64,000 nt of DNA, from assembly GCF_000478275.1 (NCBI RefSeq), contig NZ_ASJB01000057.1, forward strand, positions 124,001 through 188,000, written 5' to 3'. The DNA is from Amycolatopsis orientalis DSM 40040 = KCTC 9412 (lineage in GTDB: Bacteria > Actinomycetota > Actinomycetes > Mycobacteriales > Pseudonocardiaceae). Under the pieces are notes generated by a model. It searched no databases. It saw nothing but the letters and a program-made list of their open reading frames with translations, and was not told where the DNA came from. A program made the translations under genes and the position numbers. Below, in pieces: positions 37,046-45,285 of the stretch; positions within the stretch are counted from its first letter, which is position 1; each line of letters starts with the position of its first letter.

Positions 37046-37946
37046 CCCCGGTGGTCCGCCGCACGACGAGTTCGCTGCCGAGCCGGAGCACGCCGGTCCG
37101 CGGTGGGGCGCCGATCCCGCACGCGAGCCGTCCCGCTTCGGCGCCCGCCTCCTGCAGTGGAAGCCGGACGGTGGTCAGCGGCGGCCGGGTGTCCCGGCAG
37201 AATCCGGCGTCCCCGAAACCGGCGACCGACAGTTGCCCGGGGACGGCCTTCCCCAGTGCGCGGGCGGCGGCCAGCGCACCCCGCGCCATCAGATCGTTCG
37301 CCGCGACGATCGCGGTGACGTCGTTGTGCCGCAACAACTCCTGACTGGCCCGCCAGCCCGAATCCCAGGTGAACGCGCCCTCGACCACCAGTCGCGGATC
37401 GTGTTCGCGGGTCGCGGCCCGGAACCCGCGCAGGCGTTCCCGGGTCGCGGGGTCGCGCGGCGGACCGGTGAGGTAGCCGATCCGCCGGTGGCCGAGCCCG
37501 GTCAGGAACTCGATCAGCCGGACCGTCCCGCCGATGTTGTCGAAGGTGATGGTGCTCGCCCGGTGGAGGCCGGGGAGCGGCGGTCTGCCGCACAGGACGA
37601 CGTCGACGCCCCGGCGGAGGAAGTCCTTCAGCAGCTTGGAAAGTTCGAGCCGGTGCCGCAGACCGCGGACGGTGCCGCCGATGAGGATGACACCGCGGGC
37701 CCGCAACCGCCGCAGCCGTTCCAATTGCGCGATCTCGCGAAGCGGGTCGTCGCCGGTGCTGCACACCAGGGCCAGGTGGTCGGCGAGGAACATCTGGTGC
37801 TGGACGCCGTCGATGATCCGCGCGCAGAACGGGTCCGTCAGGTCGGCGACGAGCACCCCGATCACGCCCGAAGCGGTGGCCCGCGCGCCGCCGTCACCGG
37901 GGATGACGTCGTCGGCGGGCATCGGCCAGCCGAGGTCCCGACGCAT
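37035..37946 (-). CDS. LacI-family protein lacking the DNA-binding domain
   Basis: A 303-residue protein that is all ligand-binding domain of LacI/GalR type (GVIGVLVADLTDPF to FGDAGFCRDTRPPLTTVRLP). The usual 60-residue helix-turn-helix and hinge are replaced by about 30 unrelated residues. A strong ribosome site (GGAGAGGAGG) precedes the ATG at 37946, and no helix-turn-helix is found in any frame just upstream, so this looks like a real shortened gene. It could be a ligand sink, a partner of another LacI protein, or an early decay product. Confidence 0.75.
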   Translation of the reverse strand: MRRDLGWPMPADDVIPGDGGARATASGVIGVLVADLTDPFCARIIDGVQHQMFLADHLALVCSTGDDPLREIAQLERLRRLRARGVILIGGTVRGLRHRLELSKLLKDFLRRGVDVVLCGRPPLPGLHRASTITFDNIGGTVRLIEFLTGLGHRRIGYLTGPPRDPATRERLRGFRAATREHDPRLVVEGAFTWDSGWRASQELLRHNDVTAIVAANDLMARGALAAARALGKAVPGQLSVAGFGDAGFCRDTRPPLTTVRLPLQEAGAEAGRLACGIGAPPRTGVLRLGSELVVRRTTGVRS

Positions 37947-38041
37947 ATCGTCCTCCTCTCCGCTTCCTTGCAGAAAGAAATGACATGATCGCGCAGCGCG
38001 AGATCCCTTGTCAAATGGCTGGCTAGCCACCTAATCGGCCG

Positions 38042-38109
38042 TTGACAGCGGCTTTGTGCCGGTCTTACCGTTCACGCTCACAGTCACACTTTCTGAAAGT
38101 TGTGCAAGT
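38042..38109 (+). promoter_or_regulatory. Promoter and operator region of the ABC importer operon
   Basis: TTGACA (38042) and TACCGT (38066) are a possible promoter with 18-bp spacing. Just downstream are ACTTTC-T-GAAAGT (38088-38100), a perfect palindrome, and GTTGTGCAAGT (38099-38109), the inverse complement of the motif at 35698. Both are well placed to block transcription. Confidence 0.45.
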
Positions 38110-38151
38110 TGCGCGACTGTGGGTGTTGCGTGACTGGGGATGGAGCTGGGC

Positions 38152-39432
38152 ATGAGCTCACGGAGACTCCGGGTGCGGTCGGCGATCCTCGCCCTCGCGG
38201 TGGCGCCGCTGCTGGCCGCGTGCGGATCCGGTGCGGACGGCGCGGGTGGCGAGGTGACCATTTCCTTCGCCTGGTGGGGAAGCGACGGCCGGGCCACGAT
38301 CACGAAGAAGGCCGTCGAGCTGTTCGAGCAGCGGAACCCGGGCATCAAGGTGAACACCACCTTTTCGGCGTACAACGCCTACTGGGACAAGGTCGCGACC
38401 CAGACCGCCGGGGGAAGCCCGCCCGACGTGATGACGATGGACACCCGGTACCTCTCCGAATACGGGGAACGGAAGGTGCTGCTGGACCTCGACGAAGGTG
38501 CCGGCAAGCAGGTGTCGCTCGCCGACATCAACCCGGAGCTGGCCGCGACCGGGACGATCGACGGCAAGCGGTTCGCCGTCCCGTGGGCGCAGAACGCCTC
38601 TTCGCTGGTGTACGACCCGGACGCGTATCAGGCGGCCGGAGTGGACCTGGGCAAGCCGATGACGTGGGAGGCCTTCCGCGCGGCCGCCGAGAAGGTCAGT
38701 GCCGCCGGCGGGTTCACGACCCGGGGCGTGACCGACTTCGGGCTGCTGGACAGCGCGCTGGAGATCTGGTTGCGGCAGCACGGGAAATCCTTCTACACGG
38801 CTAAAGGCGAACTGGGTTTCGGAGCCGGGGACCTGCGCGCCTTCTGGGAGCTGGCCGGAAGGTTCCGGACCACCAGGGCCGGGTCGTCCGCCGACGTGAC
38901 CGCGTCCAACAACACCTCACCGGAGCAGTCACCGCTGGGCAAGAAGCTCACGAACGCGGAATTCGCTTATGACAGCGTGTATCCCGGCTACCAGAAGGCA
39001 CGCGGCAAGGACCTCGCGGTCGCGCCCTACCCGTCGGACGACCCCGCCAACACCGGTCAGTACCGGCGGCCGGCGATGTTCCTGTCCGTCTCGGCGAGGG
39101 GCAAGGCGCAGGAGGCATCCGCGAAACTGGTGAACTTCCTGATCAACGATCCCGAGGCGGGCAAGATCCTCGGCGCGGAACGGGGGCTGCCGCCGAACCT
39201 GAAGATCCGCGGTCAGCTGGCAGCGGAGGCGACCGGCACGAACAAGGTGATCTTCGCCTACGAGGCGGCGATCGAACCGAAGCTCGGCCCCGCGCCCGCC
39301 GTGCCGCCCAAGGGAGCGGGCGCCATCCAGAAGCTGCTGCAGCGTACCTACGAAGAGGTCGCGTTCGAACGCCTGAGCCTGGACGACGCCGTCGGCAGGT
39401 TCATGTCCGAAGCACAGAAGGACCTGAAATAG
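38152..39432 (+). CDS. Sugar ABC transporter substrate-binding lipoprotein
   Basis: A 426-residue extracellular binding protein of the carbohydrate family 1 type. Its lipoprotein signal peptide has lipobox LLAAC (Cys about residue 23), after which the lipid anchor forms. ISFAWWGSDGRATITKKAVE and GGSPPDVMTMDTRYLSEY are typical. The ATG at 38152 is preferred over 38140 because GGAG lies 6 nt before it. It is the first gene of an operon with two permeases, a YesL-like protein, an oxidoreductase, a PmoA-like protein and a pectate lyase, so the ligand is probably a pectin or rhamnogalacturonan oligosaccharide. Confidence 0.85.
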   Translation: MSSRRLRVRSAILALAVAPLLAACGSGADGAGGEVTISFAWWGSDGRATITKKAVELFEQRNPGIKVNTTFSAYNAYWDKVATQTAGGSPPDVMTMDTRYLSEYGERKVLLDLDEGAGKQVSLADINPELAATGTIDGKRFAVPWAQNASSLVYDPDAYQAAGVDLGKPMTWEAFRAAAEKVSAAGGFTTRGVTDFGLLDSALEIWLRQHGKSFYTAKGELGFGAGDLRAFWELAGRFRTTRAGSSADVTASNNTSPEQSPLGKKLTNAEFAYDSVYPGYQKARGKDLAVAPYPSDDPANTGQYRRPAMFLSVSARGKAQEASAKLVNFLINDPEAGKILGAERGLPPNLKIRGQLAAEATGTNKVIFAYEAAIEPKLGPAPAVPPKGAGAIQKLLQRTYEEVAFERLSLDDAVGRFMSEAQKDLK

Positions 39433-39434
39433 GG

Positions 39435-40418
39435 ATGACCGTCCTTCGTGGAACGCCGCCGTCCAAGTCGGTGGCGCCGACGGCCCCACGGGATCGCCGC
39501 CCCCGTGGGGCCCGACGGCGCCGCGCCGATCACCAGCCGCAGGCCTACGTCTTCCTCACGCCGTGGATCATCGGCGCCGTCGCGCTGACGGTCGGGCCGA
39601 TGATCGTCTCGCTGTACCTGTCCTTCACCGAGTACGACCTGTTCACCTCGCCACGCTGGGTCGGGTTCGACAACTACGTCCACATGTTCACCGAGGACGA
39701 CCGCTACCTGCAGTCGGTCAAGGTGACCCTGCTGTACGTCCTCGTCGCGGTCCCGCTGAAACTTGGCGTTTCGCTGCTGGTCGCGATGATGCTGAACACG
39801 CGCGCCGCGTCGAACGGCTTCTACCGCGCGGCCTTCTACGCTCCCTCCCTGCTCGGGGCGAGTGTGGCCGCCGCGCTGGTGTGGCGGGCGATGTTCACCG
39901 AAGGCGGCACGGTGAACGAGCTGCTGGAGGGAATCGGCTGGGACACCCCCAGCTGGATCGACGACCCCGCGTACACGCTCTGGTCGATCATCCTCCTGAC
40001 GGTCTGGCAGTTCGGCGCGCCGATGGTGATCTTCCTGGCCGGGCTCAAGCAGATCCCGCGCGAGCTGTACGAAGCGGCCGAAGTGGACGGTGCCGGTGCC
40101 ACGCGCAGGTTCTGGCACATCACGTTGCCGATGCTCTCACCGGTCATCTTCTTCAACCTGGTGCTGGAGGCCATCCACGCCTTCCAGGTGTTCACCCCCG
40201 CCTTCGTGATCGGCGGCGGCCGCGGCGGCCCGGCCGATTCGGCGCTGGTCTACACGTTGTACCTGTACCAGGCCGGTTTCGAGGACTTCGAAATGGGCTA
40301 CGCCTCGGCGATGGCGTGGGTGCTGCTCGCCGTGATCGCGCTCGTCACCGCGGTGATCTTCCGGTCCGCCCGGTTGTGGGTCTTCTACGGTGACGAGCGT
40401 ACGGGGACCAAGTCATGA
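39435..40418 (+). CDS. Sugar ABC transporter permease (MalF/LacF type)
   Basis: A 327-residue permease with a basic cytoplasmic N-terminus (about 1-33) and six membrane helices. The ATPase-contact EAA loop is ELYEAAEVDGAGATRRFW. It follows the binding protein by 2 bp and overlaps the next permease by ATGA (40415-40418). It probably forms the heterodimeric channel with that gene's product. Confidence 0.87.
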   Translation: MTVLRGTPPSKSVAPTAPRDRRPRGARRRRADHQPQAYVFLTPWIIGAVALTVGPMIVSLYLSFTEYDLFTSPRWVGFDNYVHMFTEDDRYLQSVKVTLLYVLVAVPLKLGVSLLVAMMLNTRAASNGFYRAAFYAPSLLGASVAAALVWRAMFTEGGTVNELLEGIGWDTPSWIDDPAYTLWSIILLTVWQFGAPMVIFLAGLKQIPRELYEAAEVDGAGATRRFWHITLPMLSPVIFFNLVLEAIHAFQVFTPAFVIGGGRGGPADSALVYTLYLYQAGFEDFEMGYASAMAWVLLAVIALVTAVIFRSARLWVFYGDERTGTKS

Positions 40419-41251
40419 CCGTCCGGCTGAAGACGATCATCTGGCACGTCCTGTGCGTGGCCGCCGTCGCGGTGGTGCTGTATCCGCTGGTGTGGCTGGC
40501 TTTCGCGTCGGTCAAGCCGCCGGCCGAAGTGCTGTCCAGCCTCAGCCTGCTGCCCAGCGAAATCGTGCTGGACGGCTACCGGCAGGGCTGGGAAGGGGCG
40601 GCGGGGATCGGGTTCGGCACGTTCTTCCTGAACTCCTTCCTCGTCGCGTTCGGCTCGGTGCTGGCCAACCTGGTCTCGTGCACCTTGGCGGCGTACGCGT
40701 TCGCCCGGCTGCGTTTCCGGTTCTCCGGGCCGCTGTTCGTCTTCATGATCGCGACTCTGATGCTGCCGCACCACGCGACGCTGATCCCGCAGTACGTGAT
40801 CTTCAAGCAGGCCGGATTCGCCAACACCTTCCTGCCGTTGATCCTGCCGAAACTCCTCGCCACCGAGGCGTTCTTCGTCTTCCTCATCGTTCAGTTCATG
40901 CGCGGGATCCCGCGCGAACTGGACGAAGCCGCGACCATCGACGGCTGCGGTGTGTACCGGACGTTCTGGAACGTGGTACTGCCACTGGCGAAACCGGCGC
41001 TCGTCACGACGTCGATCTTCACGTTCATCTGGACGTGGAACGACTTCTTCACGCAGATGGTGTACCTCAACGACGCGGAGAAGTTCACCGTCCCACTGGG
41101 ACTCCGGCTGTTCGTGGACACCAGCAGCCAGTCCAACTTCGGCGCGATGTTCGCGATGTCTGCGCTGGCGCTCGTGCCGATCGTCTTGTTCTTCCTGGTG
41201 TTCCAGCGCCTGCTCGTCGAAGGCGTGAACACCAGCGGGATGAAGGGGTGA
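40415..41251 (+). CDS. Sugar ABC transporter permease (MalG type)
   Basis: A 278-residue permease with six helices and EAA loop ELDEAATIDGCGVYRTFW. FTFIWTWNDFFTQMVYLND is typical for CUT1 second permeases. No ATPase gene follows, so a multi-sugar ATPase (MsiK type) elsewhere is expected. Its stop overlaps a possible GTG start of the next gene. Confidence 0.87.
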   Translation: MTVRLKTIIWHVLCVAAVAVVLYPLVWLAFASVKPPAEVLSSLSLLPSEIVLDGYRQGWEGAAGIGFGTFFLNSFLVAFGSVLANLVSCTLAAYAFARLRFRFSGPLFVFMIATLMLPHHATLIPQYVIFKQAGFANTFLPLILPKLLATEAFFVFLIVQFMRGIPRELDEAATIDGCGVYRTFWNVVLPLAKPALVTTSIFTFIWTWNDFFTQMVYLNDAEKFTVPLGLRLFVDTSSQSNFGAMFAMSALALVPIVLFFLVFQRLLVEGVNTSGMKG

Positions 41252-41256
41252 AAGCG

Positions 41257-41805
41257 ATGAAGGCGACGCGGCTCGACCGGCTGACGGAGTTCTCCGACTG
41301 TCTCCTGCTCGGGATGCTCGTATGCCTGGGATCGGTGCCCGTGGTCACCGCCGGACCCGCCTTCGCGGCCGGCTGTGCCGTGGCCCGCAGGTGGCGGGAC
41401 GGCGATTCGCCGCCGATGTTCCCGGCCTTTCGCGACGCGTTCGTCCGCCACTTGCCAGGGGGAGTCCCGTTCAGCGCCGCCGCGGTCGCGGTGATCACCG
41501 TGCTGTGCGCCGACCTGGCCTTGTTCGGAGCGGGTCTTCCCGGCGGCCGGTCGCTCGCGGTGGTGCTCGCGCTCCTGCTGGCCGCGTCGGTGGTCGTGGT
41601 CCTGCGGACCTGCTCCGTGGTGGCTCCTGGGGAAGGATGGCGTGCGGCGCTGCGGACGGCCGTGTATCTCAGCCGGGACGTCCGGGGTTCGGCGTTGCTC
41701 GCCGCGGCCGTGGGAGTGGCCGGATTCGTGGTCTGGATGCAGCCGCTGATGCTGCTGATCGTGGCCGGGCCGCTGACCCTGGCCGCCGCGGGGACGGCCC
41801 CGTGA
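41257..41805 (+). CDS. YesL-like (DUF624) membrane protein
   Basis: A 182-residue protein with four or five helices. The N-terminal pattern (RLTEFSDCLLLGMLVCLGSVPVVTAGPAFAA) is that of YesL/DUF624 proteins. In Bacillus subtilis yesL heads the rhamnogalacturonan-utilisation operon; its function is still unclear. The ATG at 41257 has AAGGGG upstream; a GTG at 41248 is possible. The stop overlaps the next GTG start (GTGA, 41802-41805). Confidence 0.75.
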   Translation: MKATRLDRLTEFSDCLLLGMLVCLGSVPVVTAGPAFAAGCAVARRWRDGDSPPMFPAFRDAFVRHLPGGVPFSAAAVAVITVLCADLALFGAGLPGGRSLAVVLALLLAASVVVVLRTCSVVAPGEGWRAALRTAVYLSRDVRGSALLAAAVGVAGFVVWMQPLMLLIVAGPLTLAAAGTAP

Positions 41806-42920
41806 CGGCGCCGAAGGTGGTCGTCTTCGGGACGGCCGGGTACGCGCTGGTGCATCTGCGCCGGGCACGGGTCCTGCATGACGACGGGGAGATCGTCCTC
41901 GCCGGTGCCTGTGACGTGCGGGATCCTTCACCGGAGTCGGCGGACCTCCTGCCCCCCGGAGCCGTGCTCACACCGAGCATCGAGGAGTTGCTGAGGCAGG
42001 CCGAGCCGGACATCGCGGTGATCGCCACCCCGCCGCATACGCATCTGGACGCCGCACTCGCCGCCGTGGACGCGGGATGTCAGGTACTGCTGGAAAAGCC
42101 ACCCGTACTCGATCTCGCGGCCTTCGACCTTTTGTCGGAACGGGCGTCCGCCGCGGGGGTGGAATGCCAGGTCGGCTTTCAAAGCTTCGGATCGGCGGCC
42201 TTGACGGTGCTGCGCGAGGCCGTCGAAGCCGGTGCCGTGGGCGAACCCCGGGGAGTGGGCACGGCCGGGGCGTGGATCCGCCGTGATTCGTACTACCGGC
42301 GCAACGGCTGGGCCGGTCGGCGTGTCCTCGACGGGAAGTCCGTTGTGGACGGTTCGCTGACCAATCCCTTCGCCCACGCGGTGGCCACGGCGACACTCGT
42401 GGCGGGCACGGCAGGCTTGCGGCCGCGGCGGATCGACGTCGAACTTCACCGCGCCAGGCCGATCGAAGCGGACGACACCGCGTGCGCGCGGCTGACCTTC
42501 GACAACGGCGTCGACGTGGTCGCCGCGGCCACGCTCTGTGCCGACCAGGTCTTCGAGCCGTATGTGGTGCTGCACGGCGCCGAGGGGGCCGCGAGGTGGT
42601 GGTACCGATCGGACCGCCTGGAGATCAACGGCGAGACCATGCGGGCCGGACCACCCACCGACCTGCTGCGGAACCTCGTCCGGCACGTCGAAGAGGGGAC
42701 CCCGCTGGCCGCCCCGCTGAACCAGACGCGAGCGTTCACCGCGTTCGTCGAGGCGGTCCGGGACCATCCGGGGCCGAAAGCCATCGCGCCGGAATGGGTC
42801 GACCTCGCCGACGAGGGGCCGGAACAGCGGTACGTCGTGCGTCACGTCGAGAAATTCGTCGAGTCCGCGGCCGAGGAGCTGGCACTGTTCTCCGAACTGG
42901 GCGTTCCATGGGTGACCTGA
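41802..42920 (+). CDS. Gfo/Idh/MocA oxidoreductase
   Basis: A 372-residue NAD(P)-dependent oxidoreductase. The N-terminal dinucleotide fold is KVVVFGTAGYALVHLRRAR and the intact motif is LLEKPPVLDL (EKP). It is a paralogue of the gene at 35873 across its whole length. The GTG start overlaps the YesL-like stop, and its 3' end overlaps the PmoA-like gene by 13 bp, implying a functional pair. Substrate unknown. Confidence 0.83.
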   Translation: MTAPKVVVFGTAGYALVHLRRARVLHDDGEIVLAGACDVRDPSPESADLLPPGAVLTPSIEELLRQAEPDIAVIATPPHTHLDAALAAVDAGCQVLLEKPPVLDLAAFDLLSERASAAGVECQVGFQSFGSAALTVLREAVEAGAVGEPRGVGTAGAWIRRDSYYRRNGWAGRRVLDGKSVVDGSLTNPFAHAVATATLVAGTAGLRPRRIDVELHRARPIEADDTACARLTFDNGVDVVAAATLCADQVFEPYVVLHGAEGAARWWYRSDRLEINGETMRAGPPTDLLRNLVRHVEEGTPLAAPLNQTRAFTAFVEAVRDHPGPKAIAPEWVDLADEGPEQRYVVRHVEKFVESAAEELALFSELGVPWVT

Positions 42921-43834
42921 CCCTGACCGAGGGGGACGGCCGCGTGGTCGTCACGGCGGCCGACGTCGACCTGGCGGAGTACGTGGTCGAACCGGACGTG
43001 CCCCGGCCGGATTCGCCGAAACCGTACCTGCACCCGCTCAGGACCACGGCTGGCGACGTGGTGAGCGCGGTCCGGCCGCATGATCACCCGTGGCACAACG
43101 GCGTGCAGTTCACCGTGGCCAACCTGTCCGGGCAGAACTTCTGGGGCGGCCGGACGTTCGTCCGCGGCCGGGGATACGTCCCGCTCGACAACAACGGCTC
43201 GACGCGGCATGTGCGGTGGCAGCACACGGAATGCGAGGACGGCCGGGTGCGGTTGCGGCATCGCCTCGACTGGGAGACCAGGGCGGGGGAGCGTTGGCTG
43301 GCGGAGGACCGCACCGTCGAGGTCAGCGACGTCGACTTCCTCGACGGTTCCTGGCTGCTCACCTGGAAGACCAGGGTGCGTAACACGAGTGGGGCGCCGT
43401 TGCGCTGGGGTAGCCCGGTGACCGAAGGGCGAACGACCGCGGGCTACGGCGGGCTGTTCTGGCGTGGCCCGCGGTCCTTCACCGGCGGCGGCGTCCTCAC
43501 CTCGACGGGTATCCACGGCGACGACGCGATGGGGACGCGCGCGGCGTGGCTCGCGTTCACCGGACTGCACGATGTCAGCCTCCGTGCGTCCACTGTGGTC
43601 TTCGTGGACTGCCCGGCGAATCCCGTGTACCCCACGCCGTGGTACGTCCGCACGACGCCGTTCCCCGTGGTCAGCTTCGCGGTGACCTTCCACGAGCCGT
43701 TGCTGCTCGAACCAGACGAGGAACTCGGCCTGACGCATCACGCCGTCATCGCCGATGGCCGGTGGGAGGAGGACCGGATCGAAGACTATCTCGCTCGGCG
43801 CATTCATCCCCGCCGGCACGAGGAGAACAGATGA
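42908..43834 (+). CDS. PmoA-like (DUF6807) family protein
   Basis: A 308-residue beta-rich protein with conserved HPLRTTAGDVVS, RPHDHPWHNGVQF and WGGRTFVRGRGY, typical of the PmoA/DUF6807 proteins found beside Gfo/Idh oxidoreductases in actinomycete sugar clusters. The histidines of the HDHPWH motif could bind metal or a sugar. It has no signal peptide, so it is cytoplasmic. It is not a methane monooxygenase subunit despite the family name. It overlaps the oxidoreductase gene before it and the pectate lyase after it. Confidence 0.75.
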   Translation: MGDLTLTEGDGRVVVTAADVDLAEYVVEPDVPRPDSPKPYLHPLRTTAGDVVSAVRPHDHPWHNGVQFTVANLSGQNFWGGRTFVRGRGYVPLDNNGSTRHVRWQHTECEDGRVRLRHRLDWETRAGERWLAEDRTVEVSDVDFLDGSWLLTWKTRVRNTSGAPLRWGSPVTEGRTTAGYGGLFWRGPRSFTGGGVLTSTGIHGDDAMGTRAAWLAFTGLHDVSLRASTVVFVDCPANPVYPTPWYVRTTPFPVVSFAVTFHEPLLLEPDEELGLTHHAVIADGRWEEDRIEDYLARRIHPRRHEENR

Positions 43835-45111
43835 TGCTCGCCAAGATCCTCCCCGCCGTACTCGCATTGGGACTCGTTTCGGCGACACCCGCGACCGCCG
43901 ACTTCGAGCACCTCGGCCGTCAAAAACTCGGCCCACGAGACGGCTGGGCCGCCGCCACGACCGGCACCACCGGCGGTTCGGCCGCCACCCGCGACCATGT
44001 GTACACAGTGGACACCCGCTCGGAACTCGTCGCCGCGCTGCGCGTCGCCGGGCCGAAGATCGTCCAGGTCCGCGGCACCATCGAAGGCAATGCCGACGAC
44101 GCCGACCGTCCCATGACCTGCGAGCAGTACGCCGATCCCGGATACAGCTTGCCGGCGTATCTCACTCAGTACGATCCGGCCACCTGGGGAAAGGTCCCGC
44201 CTTCCGGACCGATCGAAGAGGCTCGCGCGAGGTCGCAGGCCAATCAGGCGAGCCGGGTGTTCGTCGACGTCGGGCCCGACACCACGATCGTCGGTCTGGG
44301 CGACGACGCCACCTTCCGCGGGCTGACCCTTCGAGCGGCCGGTGTGGACAACGTGATCATCCGCAATCTCCGGTTCGAGGATGCCTACGACTGCTTCCCG
44401 CAGTGGGATCCGACGGACGGGCCTGCCGGGAACTGGAATTCGGAGTACGACAACCTGGTGCTTTCGGGCGCCACCCACGTGTGGGTCGACCGGTGCGAGT
44501 TCAGCGACGGCGGCAACACCTCGCGTGACGTCCACTTCGGACGCCCGTACGAGGTGCACGACGGCCTGCTCGACGTCGTCCGCGGTGCGGATCTGGTGAC
44601 GTTGTCCTACAACAACTTCCACGACCATGACAAGTCATTGCTGATCGGCAACACCGACCGGCCGGACGCCGACGCCGGCAAGCTCCGGGTCACCCTGCAC
44701 CACAACCTGTTCGAGAACCTCGGATCACGCGCGCCGCGGGTCCGGTTCGGGCAGGTCCATGTGTATAACAACCTGTACGCCGTCCCAAAGGCCACCGCGT
44801 TCGAATACTCCTGGGGCATCGGCTTCGAGTCGAAGCTCTACGCCGAGAACAACTTCTTCGCGACCGGCCACGACGTGAGCCCGAGCACCTTCGCGAAATG
44901 GTGGAAGGGGACGGTGCTCCACGCCACCGGCACCCTGGCGAACGGTCGTCCGGTGGACGTGGTCGCGGCGCACAACGCCGCCTTCGACCCGGATCTCGGC
45001 ACCGATGTCGGCTGGACCCCCACGCTCGTCCCGCGGCTGGACGCCACCGCGAAGGTGCCGAGGGAAGTGCTGGCAAAGGCCGGGGTGGGTCGGGGTGGTC
45101 GTGAGTGGTAA
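43831..45111 (+). CDS. Secreted pectate lyase, family PL1
   Basis: A 426-residue protein with a signal peptide (about 1-23) and a PL1 beta-helix. VIIRNLRFEDAYDCFPQWDP and HDGLLDVVRGADLVTLSYNN contain Ca-binding acids, and LGSRAPRVRFGQVHVYNN has the catalytic Arg region. The family splits de-esterified pectin outside the cell. The start overlaps the PmoA-like stop (ATGA). The end is unusual: the last residues GREW and the TAA stop are encoded by the first arm of a 48-bp palindrome (45097-45144). Confidence 0.87.
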   Translation: MMLAKILPAVLALGLVSATPATADFEHLGRQKLGPRDGWAAATTGTTGGSAATRDHVYTVDTRSELVAALRVAGPKIVQVRGTIEGNADDADRPMTCEQYADPGYSLPAYLTQYDPATWGKVPPSGPIEEARARSQANQASRVFVDVGPDTTIVGLGDDATFRGLTLRAAGVDNVIIRNLRFEDAYDCFPQWDPTDGPAGNWNSEYDNLVLSGATHVWVDRCEFSDGGNTSRDVHFGRPYEVHDGLLDVVRGADLVTLSYNNFHDHDKSLLIGNTDRPDADAGKLRVTLHHNLFENLGSRAPRVRFGQVHVYNNLYAVPKATAFEYSWGIGFESKLYAENNFFATGHDVSPSTFAKWWKGTVLHATGTLANGRPVDVVAAHNAAFDPDLGTDVGWTPTLVPRLDATAKVPREVLAKAGVGRGGREW

Positions 45112-45144
45112 GTGTCGTTCTAACGGCACTTACCACTCACGACC
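45097..45144. repeat. GTGAGTGGTAA palindrome, copy 3 of 6 (GTCG subtype)
   Basis: 48 bp: GGTCGTGAGTGGTAAGTG, then a 2-nt loop region, then the complement, with one wobble-type mismatch. It supplies the stop codon of the PL1 gene before it. Subtype shared with 62001-62050. Confidence 0.75.
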
Positions 45145-45181
45145 CGCTGTACCGCCCAGCCTCCGTTCGCGCTTCGCGAGG

Positions 45182-45258
45182 CTGAAGGGGCCTTTCCTCT
45201 CATCGCATGCGGCGAAGGGCGCTTTCCTCGCATGCGATGCGAGGAAAGCGCCCTTCAG
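45182..45258 (+). repeat. 77-bp compound palindrome, copy 3 of 3
   Basis: Identical to the inverse of 1997-2073 except for a matched pair of changes (CTCG and GAGG in place of CCCG and GGGG) on opposite arms, so pairing is kept. It lies between the converging ends of two pectate lyase genes. Confidence 0.75.
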
Positions 45259-45285
45259 CCCAGTTGATACCCCGGGATGGAAGGA

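Noticed and set aside
37947-38150. A frameshifted helix-turn-helix upstream of the truncated LacI gene
   Set aside because: No frame on the minus strand gives a LacI-type helix-turn-helix here, and a good ribosome site precedes the later ATG.
42908-43834. Particulate methane monooxygenase subunit A
   Set aside because: Only the family name is similar; the protein is soluble and beta-rich and has none of the membrane helices of a methane monooxygenase subunit.
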